In this document: positions 27,235 to 35,320 of the stretch, in pieces
How positions within the stretch are numbered: the stretch's first letter is position 1
How the letters are laid out: each line of letters starts with the position of its first letter
Assembly (NCBI GenBank): GCA_047605645.1
Contig: JASGFJ010000008.1
Span: forward strand, 1 to 64,000
Reading direction: 5' to 3'
DNA: 64,000 nt
DNA from: UBA1309 sp047605645
GTDB lineage: Bacteria; Bacteroidota; Bacteroidia; Bacteroidales; Dysgonomonadaceae
Notes under the pieces: model-generated
What the model was told of the DNA's origin: nothing
Databases searched by the model: none
The model's input: only the letters and a program-made list of their open reading frames with translations
Translations under genes and position numbers: made by a program

Positions 27235-28320
27235 CTACAACAAACTCTGGATATAGTCTTTCATCGCATCGTATTTCAACTCTATATCCTGCAAAAGCTT
27301 CAATTGGGCACGCGAACGCTCCAGGTTGTGAGTCGGGCTGTTCACCTTGTAATATTCATCTCCATTCAGGTAATCCGTCAGGAAACGCACCAGTTGCATA
27401 TAAGTAATCAGTTTAGCACCGAAAGGAAGGAGTTCCAATTCCGGCTTTGTCAAAAAGTGCTTAGCCTCCTCCAGGTACCCTTTGGTATACGCCTTGAATA
27501 TTTCCATATTGAAGGAGACATTATCCAGATCCTTATCATCTTCTTTTCCGGTATTTCCGGCCGATCGCATAAAGTCGCCGTAATCGGAGACGACAAATCC
27601 CGGCATAGCCGTATCCAAATCAATGACACACAACACCTCTCCCTGCTCATCAAACAAGATATTATTCACCTTTGTATCGCAATGATTGATACGTTTCGGC
27701 AACTTACCTTCCCGATGCAGATGTTCGCAGATGCACATTTCATCAATACGTTTCTCTATTTCCTGAAGAATGCCGACAACCTCGCCCAAGCGTCCCGCTT
27801 TATTCAGAGAGACAGCCTCTCTTAATTGTTCCAGACGAAACTCCATGTTATGAAAATTCGGAATCGTTTCCCCCAGGCGGCTTGCTAAGTCAGACAGCAT
27901 ATTCTGAAAATGGCCGAAAGCCTTTCCCGCCGAATAAGCATTCTCCGGAGTGATTGCCTGAAGAGTCACCGAATGAGGTATCAGAATGGTCATGCGCCAA
28001 TAGCTTTCCCCGTCGAAATAATAAAGAGCATTGTCGGTGGTGCGTACAAGCGTCAGTGTTTTTCGTTCCACATCCTCCTCTCCGGCCTGTATCAGTTTTT
28101 CCCGGATATGTGTTGTGATTTCCTCCATATTGTTTTGAAGCAGATCGATGTTTCGAAAAACGTGGTGATTGATTTTCTGCAATACATATTCCCGCGGATT
28201 GTTTTCCAAAGAGACCTTATATGTATTATTAATCATTCCCTCTCCCAGTGGAGTAATATCCCCCACCAATCCATCAATGACAAAATGATTAACGATGTCC
28301 TTCAGTGATGTGTTATTCAT
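27235..28320 (-). CDS. APH-family sugar kinase, N-acetylhexosamine kinase-like
   Basis: A 361-residue protein with the aminoglycoside-phosphotransferase fold. It has an N-terminal LGEGMINNTYKV glycine loop, the catalytic Brenner segment HCDTKVNNILFDEQG (about residues 217-231) and the metal-binding VIDLDTAMPG. NahK-type N-acetylhexosamine 1-kinases belong to this group and have similar size and motifs. The gene is next to nagB and downstream of a glycosaminoglycan locus, so phosphorylation of GalNAc or GlcNAc is a reasonable inference. The family assignment is firm; the substrate is not. Confidence 0.82.
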   Translation of the reverse strand: MNNTSLKDIVNHFVIDGLVGDITPLGEGMINNTYKVSLENNPREYVLQKINHHVFRNIDLLQNNMEEITTHIREKLIQAGEEDVERKTLTLVRTTDNALYYFDGESYWRMTILIPHSVTLQAITPENAYSAGKAFGHFQNMLSDLASRLGETIPNFHNMEFRLEQLREAVSLNKAGRLGEVVGILQEIEKRIDEMCICEHLHREGKLPKRINHCDTKVNNILFDEQGEVLCVIDLDTAMPGFVVSDYGDFMRSAGNTGKEDDKDLDNVSFNMEIFKAYTKGYLEEAKHFLTKPELELLPFGAKLITYMQLVRFLTDYLNGDEYYKVNSPTHNLERSRAQLKLLQDIELKYDAMKDYIQSLL

Positions 28321-28395
28321 AGTTCATTCCTTTTTTATATTATTGTTTATTGATCAATAGCTCAGTATTATTATTCCCGGACAACAAGTCGTTTC

Positions 28396-29037
28396 TTATT
28401 CAAAATAGATATCTCCGAAGAATTCAGGCCGGTGAAAATCCGGAGTTTCGCTTCCAATGGGATTCCACGAAATGAAATGTGGCGTCTTTTGATTGTCTCC
28501 GCATTTATAGAAATTGCCGGTCGCTTTCTGTCCGCTCAAATCCGTAATGCCTGTATCGGCGAAAACATCCAGAGGAATCAGCAGCGACAATTCCCATGTT
28601 GCATATTCTTTTTCCAGAGGCATTGCTCCCAAAGAAGAAAAACGCTTTATTCGTTTCAGTACACTCTCGGGAAGTGGAGTTCGCGCGTGGCGGTCTTTGC
28701 CTGTGGCAACTAAAACACTCCCGATGCAGTTCGTTTCTATATTATAATAAGACTGTTGGTCGAAAGAAATAAAAAACTCAACGCAGGAATCCTCCCACAC
28801 CTTTCCTCCATCCTTGTCGCAGACCGCCTTTACATCAGCCTCTTCCACCCGGAAGTTCAGCAAGATGTTTGTTCCGTTGTGTGCTATCCGAAAGCTCACT
28901 TCCGGGCGGTAAGGAAAATCCTTCCAATTGACAATCGAGACCGGATGCCTTTCCACTTTTTCTTTATCGAACACCGAGCCCAGAAGAGAAACAGCAGCCG
29001 GTACATTCCGTAAATCTGTTACAAATAGTTTTTTCAT
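28396..29037 (-). CDS. CBM9-like carbohydrate-binding protein without signal peptide
   Basis: A 213-residue protein with the family-9-like beta-sandwich pattern: VSFRIAHNGTNILLNFRVEE, the D-SCVEFFISF motif (WEDSCVEFFISFD), SVLVATGKDRHAR and the closing SWNPIGSETPDFHRPEFFG. No signal peptide is visible, so it is probably cytoplasmic, which is odd for a carbohydrate-binding domain; similar stand-alone proteins occur in Bacteroidota. A half copy of the leader repeat with the GTTGCATGCAAC palindrome abuts its start. Its function is unknown. Confidence 0.72.
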   Translation of the reverse strand: MKKLFVTDLRNVPAAVSLLGSVFDKEKVERHPVSIVNWKDFPYRPEVSFRIAHNGTNILLNFRVEEADVKAVCDKDGGKVWEDSCVEFFISFDQQSYYNIETNCIGSVLVATGKDRHARTPLPESVLKRIKRFSSLGAMPLEKEYATWELSLLIPLDVFADTGITDLSGQKATGNFYKCGDNQKTPHFISWNPIGSETPDFHRPEFFGDIYFE

Positions 29038-29090
29038 ACAATTAAATTTTTACTTGTAGAGATGTTGCATGCAACGTCTCTTACAAAAAT
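29038..29090 (-). repeat. Leader repeat, proximal half only
   Basis: On the minus strand: AGAGACGTTGCATGCAACATCTCT, then ACAAGTAAAAATTTAATTGT and the ATG of the CBM9-like gene. The distal half with the MKRS-type frame is missing here. Confidence 0.7.
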
Positions 29091-29345
29091 ATTCATTTAA
29101 CAGGCTAAAAGCGGTATAAAATTGTTCGAATAAAGTGTAATATTGTCCAAACATCCCCATCGAAGCCCATTCTCTTTTTTCAGAGAAAGAACAGACAACG
29201 AAATATTTACCTATTTATTCAAAGATTGTACAAAACCATCAGAAAGCCTGTTGAAGCAGCTTTCCTATTCCCTTCCCGCCTGCATTTTCCTCTTTCTTTT
29301 TTTAACAGTAAACTACTTAAGCTATCCCAATAAAATGCAATAAGC

Positions 29346-29377
29346 TTTGATTATTCATCACAGAATCATTAAATTTG
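29346..29377 (+). promoter_or_regulatory. Promoter of the HTCS gene
   Basis: TTTG at 29346-29349 and TAAATTTG at 29370-29377 are separated by 20 nt, an excellent match to the Bacteroidota -33/-7 arrangement. The predicted leader to the TTG start codon is about 60 nt. Confidence 0.8.
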
Positions 29378-29441
29378 TAACTCTTTGAGTACCATCAACC
29401 CGTTCTATTTCATTATACCTTAAACACAGAAAGGAGCTCAT

Positions 29442-32400
29442 TTGCGCAAATTATTTTTATCGGTCATACTCTTCTTTTTCAGCGTCGTGCTATTTCTTTT
29501 GCATGGACAAGACATTACGTTTCATCATCTGACCACAGATGACGGGCTCTCACAGACTTCCGTCTCCTCCATGTACCAGGACGAGCTCGGAAGAATCTGG
29601 ATTGGAACCCGGGAAGGATTAAACCGTTACAACGGAAATCGAATCATCACATACCGTCTCCAGAAAAACAATCCCAACAGCCTGTTTTGCAACAACATTC
29701 TTCGGATTACAGGCAATCAGAAAGGGCTGGTTTACGTATTATGTACAGAAGGCTTATGTGAATACAACATCCAAACCGACCAATTCACCACCTTGGAAAA
29801 GAGTGTCGACATACAAGCGTTTTATTATTCCGATAAATTATATATCGGCAAGAATAACACCATTTACGCCTTAGACTCCTCCTCCAAAAAGTTTTCAAAG
29901 GTTCTCGAGATCAAGGAGCCGAATCTAACAATAACCTCTTTGCTGGTAGACCGAAAAGGGAATTTCTATATCGGGACAAAGCAAAACGGAGTGTACAAAG
30001 CCTCGCCCCGAAAACAGGTCACCCATGTCATCAACAACAACAGCAACATCACAAGCATCTATGAAGATTCCGCCGGCGACATCTGGATAGGCAGTTGGGA
30101 GCACGGCTTGTTTATACTCTCCGCCGGTAAAATAACCAATATGACCCATCGACCCAATGATGAAAACTCCATTCAGTCCAATTTTGTCAGAACATTCTGT
30201 CAGGACAACCGCGGATACATCTGGATTGGAACCTTTCATGGGCTCGACAGGCTGGATAAATCCACCGGAGAACTAAACCATTATTTAGCCAACGGCAAAC
30301 CGGACGGATTAACCCACTCTTCCATCTGGGCCATCATCAAAGACAAGCAGGAAACGATATGGCTGGGAACCTATTTCGGCGGCGTCAATTACTTCAATCC
30401 CGAATACGAAATATACACCTGGTATAAACCCTCCAAAGACCAAAGAAACGGATTAAGCTCTGCCATTGTCGGCCGGATGCTCGAAGACAAGAATCACAAC
30501 CTGTGGATTTGCACAGAAGGCGGAGGCGTGAATGTATATAGCCGCGAAACCAAGACCTTCAAGTGGTATATGCACAATGCCACTAAAAACAGCATTTCCG
30601 AAGACAATGTCAAGGCCATCTATTACGACAGGCCCAATGACATCATGTGGTTTGGCACCCATTTGGGCGGATTAAACCGCCTCGACATTCAAACAGGAGT
30701 ATTCACAGCCTACAGGTACAACAGCCGCGACAAAACATCCATTCCCTCCGACATCGTACGCGACATTGTCGGGTATCAAGGTTCCCTCATTCTGGCAACA
30801 AGCAACGGAGTGGCCGCATTCAATCCCAAAACAGGCAAAAGCACCCCTTTCTTTAATGACAAGGTCAACAACCTTATCAAAAACGTGTTTGCCTTATTCA
30901 TCGACCACACCAACACCCTTTGGATTTCCGTCATGGGAGAAGGAGTATTCACCTACAACCTGCAAACCAGGCAACTGAAACAATACAAGCACGACCCCGC
31001 AAAACCAAACGGAATCAGCAACAACAACATCAATTGCATCACCCAGGACAGCCGTCACAACATCTACCTGTGCACCTCCGGAAGAGGCGTCGATATGTAC
31101 AGACCGGCCAGTGATGATTTTGTAAACTTCGATTCCAAAGACAACGGACTCTCCAGCGATTGCGTCTACAACATGACCGAATCGCAGCCCGGACGAATGT
31201 TAGCCATCACCAACAAAGGCTTTTCCATTTTCGATGTCGACAGCAAGAAATTCTACAACTACAGCCAGTCAAACGGATTCCCGCTCTCTACCGTCAACGA
31301 AAATGCCTTGTACCTCACAACAGACAAGGTCATCTTTCTGGGAGGAGTACAGGGGATGGTATCCTTTCGGGAAGAGCTGCTCAACTTCACCCAAAAACCC
31401 TACAACATTTTTCTGTCTCAATTATACATCAACGGCAAAGAAGTACACATCGGGGATGAGTTCAATGTGCTGCACCAATCCATGCCCACCACCAAAGAGA
31501 TATCCCTAAAAAGCAGCCATTCCATATTCAGCATTGAGTTTGCTACCACCAACTACATCAAAGTCAACAAAGAAGACATCGTTTACAAATTAGAAGGCTT
31601 CACCGATGAGTGGACTCCGGTGTACGGACAAAACCTCATCACCTTCACCAATTTGAATCCCGGCACCTATACACTCATTATCAAAAGCAACAATTCGATA
31701 CAGGCAACAAAGGAAGTCCGTTTAAAAATAATCATCACGCCTCCTTTCTACCGAACCACCATTGCATACCTCATTTATCTGATCATCATCAGCGTTATTC
31801 TCTACTACCTCATTCATTCCTATACCGAAAGGCTGAAGCTCAAAGCATCCCTCGAATACGAATACAAGCGACTGGAGGATATAGAGAAACTCAACCAGTC
31901 GAAGTTGCGTTTCTTCACCAATATTTCGCACGAGCTGAGAACCCCGATTACGCTGATCATCGGACAAATAGAGATACTCTTACAATCGCAGGAATTCATT
32001 CCCAAGACCTACAACAAGATTGTCCGGATATACAACAACAGCCTTCAGTTAAAAGAGTTGATCACCGAGTTGCTCAATTTCAGGAAACAAGAATCCGGCC
32101 TGATGAAACTGCATGTCGTAGAACACGACCTCACGCGATTTCTACAGGAGAGTTATTTACTCTTTGAAGGATACACAAAAGCCAAAGACATCGAATTCGT
32201 ATTCGAAGGGCCCGGAACACCCGTCATGCTTTGGTTCGACAGCAAGCAAATGCAGAAAGTTGTCAACAATCTATTGTCCAATGCGCTCAAGCACACCGAC
32301 AATAACGGATTCATCGTATTGAGGCTCGAGCAAATCGAAGATGAAGTTGTTTTCAGAGTCAAGGACAACGGCTGCGGCATCAATCCCCAAGACATGGAGC

Positions 32401-33503
32401 ACATTTTTGACCCCTTCTATCAGGTGGAGCATCAAAACCCCGACATTGTCAGTTCCGGAACAGGAATAGGGCTGGCTTTTTCCAAAAACATAGTAGAACT
32501 CCATCACGGCCGCATCGAGGTAGAAAGCCATTTAGGAGAAGGCGCCACATTCAGTGTATTTCTACAACAGGGATACACCCATTTCACCCGCGAAGAGTTG
32601 AAAAATGAAGAAATAGTTGAAGAAGACGACGACAGCATCACCCGTCCCGCCGAAAGCATCCAATCACAGGAGGCTCAGGCACCTTCCTTCAAGAAACCCG
32701 GCCAGGCTCCTTTCCTGAAAATGTTGATTGTGGAAGACAACGAAGAGCTGCGCGAAATGCTCGTCGACATCTTCACCCCATTCTACATCGTGACTTCTGC
32801 CGGTGACGGAGAAGAAGCACTCGAAAAAGTCAAGGACAGCCCTCCCGACATCATTGTCAGCGACATCATGATGCCCAGAATGTCCGGAGTAGAATTGTGC
32901 CAGGTCATCAAAAGCGACCTCAACACCTGTCACATCCCTTTCGTTATGCTCACCGCAAAAACATCCGTAGAAAGCAACCTCGAAGGATTAAAAACAGGAG
33001 CCGACGACTACATTGCAAAACCATTCAACGTGAATATTCTCGTATTCAGATGCCACAACCTGGTCAACAACCGCATGATGCTCAGGGAGAAATTCTCCAA
33101 ACAGCCGCAGATGACACCCCAAATGCTGGCCACAAACGCGTTAGACAAAGAATTGATAGACAAAGCCGTTGAAATAGTAGAAAATCACTTAGAGAACCCC
33201 GAATTTTCAGTCAACGACTTCGCCCAGGAAATCGGCATGTCCCGATCCAACCTGTTCACCAAGTTAAAAGCCGTATCCGGCCAAACCCCAAATGATTTCA
33301 TCCTGCGCATACGCCTCAAAAAAGCAGCGGTTCTCCTCAAAGAAAACCCCACACTCAGCGTACTGGATATTTCCATCCTGGTCGGCTTCAGCTCCTCCCG
33401 CTATTTCAGCAAATGCTTTAAAGACATATACCAACTAACCCCCTTGTCTTTCCGCAACGACACCCTCGCCCGGGAAAACCCGCAAGAAGACAAGGAATCT
33501 TAA
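29442..33503 (+). CDS. Hybrid two-component system regulator (HTCS)
   Basis: A 1353-residue regulator starting at TTG, preceded at 5-6 nt by AAAGGAG; this start gives a signal peptide (MRKLFLSVILFFFSVVLFLL). Order: periplasmic two-bladed propeller repeats (many -G-IWIGT-GL-R motifs), Y_Y_Y domain (YKLEGFTDEWTPVYG), one transmembrane helix (YLIYLIIISVILYYLI), HisKA with ISHELRTP (His about 830), HATPase (NNLLSNALKHT, GTGIGLAFS), receiver (DIMMPRMSG, phospho-Asp about 1141) and AraC-type HTH (about 1240-1345). HTCS proteins bind oligosaccharides in the periplasm and switch on neighbouring polysaccharide utilisation genes. An unsaturated glycosaminoglycan disaccharide is the likely ligand, by context. 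Confidence 0.97.
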   Translation: MRKLFLSVILFFFSVVLFLLHGQDITFHHLTTDDGLSQTSVSSMYQDELGRIWIGTREGLNRYNGNRIITYRLQKNNPNSLFCNNILRITGNQKGLVYVLCTEGLCEYNIQTDQFTTLEKSVDIQAFYYSDKLYIGKNNTIYALDSSSKKFSKVLEIKEPNLTITSLLVDRKGNFYIGTKQNGVYKASPRKQVTHVINNNSNITSIYEDSAGDIWIGSWEHGLFILSAGKITNMTHRPNDENSIQSNFVRTFCQDNRGYIWIGTFHGLDRLDKSTGELNHYLANGKPDGLTHSSIWAIIKDKQETIWLGTYFGGVNYFNPEYEIYTWYKPSKDQRNGLSSAIVGRMLEDKNHNLWICTEGGGVNVYSRETKTFKWYMHNATKNSISEDNVKAIYYDRPNDIMWFGTHLGGLNRLDIQTGVFTAYRYNSRDKTSIPSDIVRDIVGYQGSLILATSNGVAAFNPKTGKSTPFFNDKVNNLIKNVFALFIDHTNTLWISVMGEGVFTYNLQTRQLKQYKHDPAKPNGISNNNINCITQDSRHNIYLCTSGRGVDMYRPASDDFVNFDSKDNGLSSDCVYNMTESQPGRMLAITNKGFSIFDVDSKKFYNYSQSNGFPLSTVNENALYLTTDKVIFLGGVQGMVSFREELLNFTQKPYNIFLSQLYINGKEVHIGDEFNVLHQSMPTTKEISLKSSHSIFSIEFATTNYIKVNKEDIVYKLEGFTDEWTPVYGQNLITFTNLNPGTYTLIIKSNNSIQATKEVRLKIIITPPFYRTTIAYLIYLIIISVILYYLIHSYTERLKLKASLEYEYKRLEDIEKLNQSKLRFFTNISHELRTPITLIIGQIEILLQSQEFIPKTYNKIVRIYNNSLQLKELITELLNFRKQESGLMKLHVVEHDLTRFLQESYLLFEGYTKAKDIEFVFEGPGTPVMLWFDSKQMQKVVNNLLSNALKHTDNNGFIVLRLEQIEDEVVFRVKDNGCGINPQDMEHIFDPFYQVEHQNPDIVSSGTGIGLAFSKNIVELHHGRIEVESHLGEGATFSVFLQQGYTHFTREELKNEEIVEEDDDSITRPAESIQSQEAQAPSFKKPGQAPFLKMLIVEDNEELREMLVDIFTPFYIVTSAGDGEEALEKVKDSPPDIIVSDIMMPRMSGVELCQVIKSDLNTCHIPFVMLTAKTSVESNLEGLKTGADDYIAKPFNVNILVFRCHNLVNNRMMLREKFSKQPQMTPQMLATNALDKELIDKAVEIVENHLENPEFSVNDFAQEIGMSRSNLFTKLKAVSGQTPNDFILRIRLKKAAVLLKENPTLSVLDISILVGFSSSRYFSKCFKDIYQLTPLSFRNDTLARENPQEDKES

Positions 33504-33541
33504 ATACGGAAAAGAACGAAAAAGATAAAAAGAATTTTCTT

Positions 33542-33650
33542 TTGGGCGTGCCCCTCCGCAAGCTACGGGTCGGGCTTTCCGCTCGCATCCTGCGCTCCGT
33601 TCCTACGCGCCTGCTGCCCGCTGCAATCCCTCACGCGGGGCAGCTGCACC
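33542..33650. repeat. GC-rich intergenic repeat-like sequence
   Basis: A sharply GC-rich block (GGGCGTGCCCCTCCGC, GGTCGGGCTTTCCGCT, CGCTGCAATCCC, GCGGGGCA) in otherwise moderate-GC DNA. It resembles a dispersed intergenic repeat I recall from Bacteroidota genomes (GGGCG...GGTCGGGCT...CTGCAATCC). Only one copy is in the window. It may fold and act as a transcription end after the HTCS gene. Confidence 0.55.
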
Positions 33651-33698
33651 TGGAACATCGAAAACATCCTGTTTTATACACATACAAATAAGAACTTT

Positions 33699-34280
33699 AT
33701 GAAACTCATTATCCTTATCATTTCCATCTTCGCCACCGGCTCCCTCTATGGACAAACCAAAAGCAGTTACTTACATTTCAACAAGTTGACAGAGATCCGG
33801 GGATCCGCATATGTCTTTGCACAGACAGAAGAGAGAGGCAAAGGCATGAGTACCCACCAAAAACATCTCCTCTTTATAAATACCCAAAGCGGAGAAACAA
33901 GGCAGGTCGATTTCCCGAAGGAAGCATACATCGAAGAAGTGAAACAGGTGAAAATAGACAGCCTCGGCATAAACTGCCTCATTGTGTTTGCTCGAACCGG
34001 AAGCTTCAACGAGAAAAAAGGAATATCCCGGAGTGATCCCAAGCAAGTTATGGTCTTGTCCACCGATGGAAAAGAAAAAGTACAACTAACAGAAGACAGT
34101 TTCTTTTCCCGTTCCTGGGCTGTAAACCAACAAACAGGAAGGCTCGTCATTGTAGGGCACCACGACTCGAACGGCAATCACAAATACGACAAGAAAGACA
34201 AAGAAGGAATCCTTATTTACGACCTCAAAACACTTCGGCTCGTAACAGGAAATAACGCTTCCGTTGCCGACACAGAATAA
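33699..34280 (+). CDS. Secreted protein of unknown function
   Basis: A 193-residue protein with a clear signal peptide (MKLIILIISIFATGSLYGQ). Internal strands such as HLLFINTQSGETRQVDFP and VMVLSTDGKEKVQLTEDSFF look like WD40/TolB-type propeller blades, and HHDSNGNHKYDKKDKEG resembles a calcium-binding loop (D-x-N-x-N-x-Y-D). I do not recognise the family. It follows the HTCS gene after the GC-rich block and ends in a very strong terminator, so it may be co-expressed with the regulator. A periplasmic sensing or accessory role is a guess. Confidence 0.7.
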   Translation: MKLIILIISIFATGSLYGQTKSSYLHFNKLTEIRGSAYVFAQTEERGKGMSTHQKHLLFINTQSGETRQVDFPKEAYIEEVKQVKIDSLGINCLIVFARTGSFNEKKGISRSDPKQVMVLSTDGKEKVQLTEDSFFSRSWAVNQQTGRLVIVGHHDSNGNHKYDKKDKEGILIYDLKTLRLVTGNNASVADTE

Positions 34281-34305
34281 CCTTTTGCCATCCCATCGGA
34301 TGGGT

Positions 34306-34348
34306 AAACGAGACACGACGAAGGCTCTGCCTTCGTCGTGTCTCGTTT
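34306..34348. terminator. Perfect 20-bp stem terminator
   Basis: AAACGAGACACGACGAAGGC, loop TCT, then the exact reverse complement ending in CTCGTTT. It lies 26 nt after the stop of the secreted-protein gene and has A/T ends on both sides. Confidence 0.9.
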
Positions 34349-34455
34349 CATATATCCTGTTTCAATGGTCTTGTTTTGAATCTTTTAAATGGAATGGCCG
34401 ACACAGCCGCAGGCACTGCCTGGCGGTGTGTCCATACCGACGCTTGCAGCTTCGG

Positions 34456-34520
34456 TTGGATACGCATCCAACAAAATCCGGATACGCATCCGGCTAAAAT
34501 TGGATGCGTATCCGGATTTT
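34456..34520. repeat. Cluster of GGATACGCATCC elements with a 19-bp perfect inverted repeat
   Basis: Three related 12-mers occur: TTGGATACGCATCCAA (34456-34471), CCGGATACGCATCCGG (34478-34493) and the inverted TTGGATGCGTATCCGG (34500-34515). The last two form a perfect 19-bp stem (34473-34491 with 34502-34520) around a 10-nt loop. It is about 90 bp past the end of the HU-like gene and could terminate it, or be a small repeat cluster. Confidence 0.7.
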
Positions 34521-34609
34521 ACTGCGTACGCAGGGAACAAGAATTATTCTTCGAGGCAATTTCTTTTATCAGCAAACCATCTGCCTTCAGAACAGGGTAT
34601 CCGGACTAC

Positions 34610-34990
34610 TTATACTTTTTCAAATCTGACTTTAGCCAAAGCTTGCAACAAGGAGGTGCTGGGCGTAAAGATAACTCTGACTTTCGAAATCTTGTCCGTA
34701 CTGAACTGTTCGGGACTGTCTACCCCTTCGCTCGAAAACGAAAGGCGAAATGTCCCCAAATCACCCAAATTGACACTTTTGCTCATTAAGAGATATTTGG
34801 GAATGATATCGATCATCGAATTAATAGCATTCCCAACATCGCCACGCGAGAGAGAAGAGAGGTCTACGATTTCGGAAGATATGGCGTCTTGCGAAATTCT
34901 TCCGTCATTAACAGGGACAGCATACCATTTTGGCGGTGCATCAGGCAGCTGCGGGTTTTTACGTTGAATTAGTTTGTACTTCATATTCAT
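34610..34990 (-). CDS. HU-family DNA-binding protein
   Basis: A 126-residue protein. It starts MKYKLIQRKNPQLPDAPPKW, typical of the Bacteroidota HU-like (HU-HIG) group in which an N-terminal strand segment precedes the HU fold. The helices continue ISSEIVDLSSLSRGDVGNAI and the arm region NLGDLGTFRLSF is conserved. These proteins bind DNA with low specificity and are often located beside mobile or variable regions. It is transcribed divergently from the membrane AraC pair, with a repeat-rich 330-bp region between them. Confidence 0.88.
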   Translation of the reverse strand: MNMKYKLIQRKNPQLPDAPPKWYAVPVNDGRISQDAISSEIVDLSSLSRGDVGNAINSMIDIIPKYLLMSKSVNLGDLGTFRLSFSSEGVDSPEQFSTDKISKVRVIFTPSTSLLQALAKVRFEKV

Positions 34991-35151
34991 TCAATTAAAT
35001 GTTAATAAATTAATGAGTTGTTATCGGGAAGGCAACCTGACGCCGCCCGCTCCGGTAAGGTTATAAGTATCGGGCAACAAGGTTCAACAAGGCTCCGAAT
35101 GAGCAACAAACCAATCGGCGATAAAGAAGTTTGTTACGAAGACGAATGTAC

Positions 35152-35236
35152 GGGCAAAAATCAAAGCAGGTAGGGCAAATCGTCAAAATATAGCAGGGCA
35201 AATCGTACGATTGGGTATATTTTTCAGGGCAAATCA
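35152..35236. promoter_or_regulatory. Array of GGGCAAATC-type direct repeats
   Basis: GGGCAAAAATC at 35152, GGGCAAATCGT at 35173 and 35196, and GGGCAAATCAT at 35227, all in the same orientation, spaced 21, 23 and 31 bp, that is near whole helical turns. The array lies in the divergent region between the HU-like gene and the membrane AraC regulators. It looks like a set of operator sites for a direct-repeat-binding regulator; the AraC-type products next door are natural candidates. Confidence 0.55.
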
Positions 35237-35308
35237 TATTATCGCGAAAAAATCGTACAAAAAAAGACATTCACAGAGGCGAATGTTTCAATTCAGAAGG
35301 GCAGTCGT

Positions 35309-35316
35309 TATATTTG
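35309..35316 (+). promoter_or_regulatory. -7 box directly before the membrane AraC gene
   Basis: TATATTTG fits TAnnTTTG exactly and ends 4 nt before the ATG at 35321. The predicted transcription start would fall at or near the start codon, suggesting a leaderless or nearly leaderless mRNA. The -33 region (TGTTTC near 35284-35289) is only a partial match. Confidence 0.5.
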
Positions 35317-35320
35317 TATC

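Noticed and set aside
31610..32167. A 185-codon plus-strand frame inside the HTCS gene
   Set aside because: A +1 shadow of the HTCS transmembrane and HisKA region, rich in His/Gln/Arg.
34376..34789. Overlapping plus-strand frames of 137 and 192 codons downstream of the secreted protein
   Set aside because: They run through palindromic intergenic repeats and then antisense to the HU-like gene; no domain is seen.
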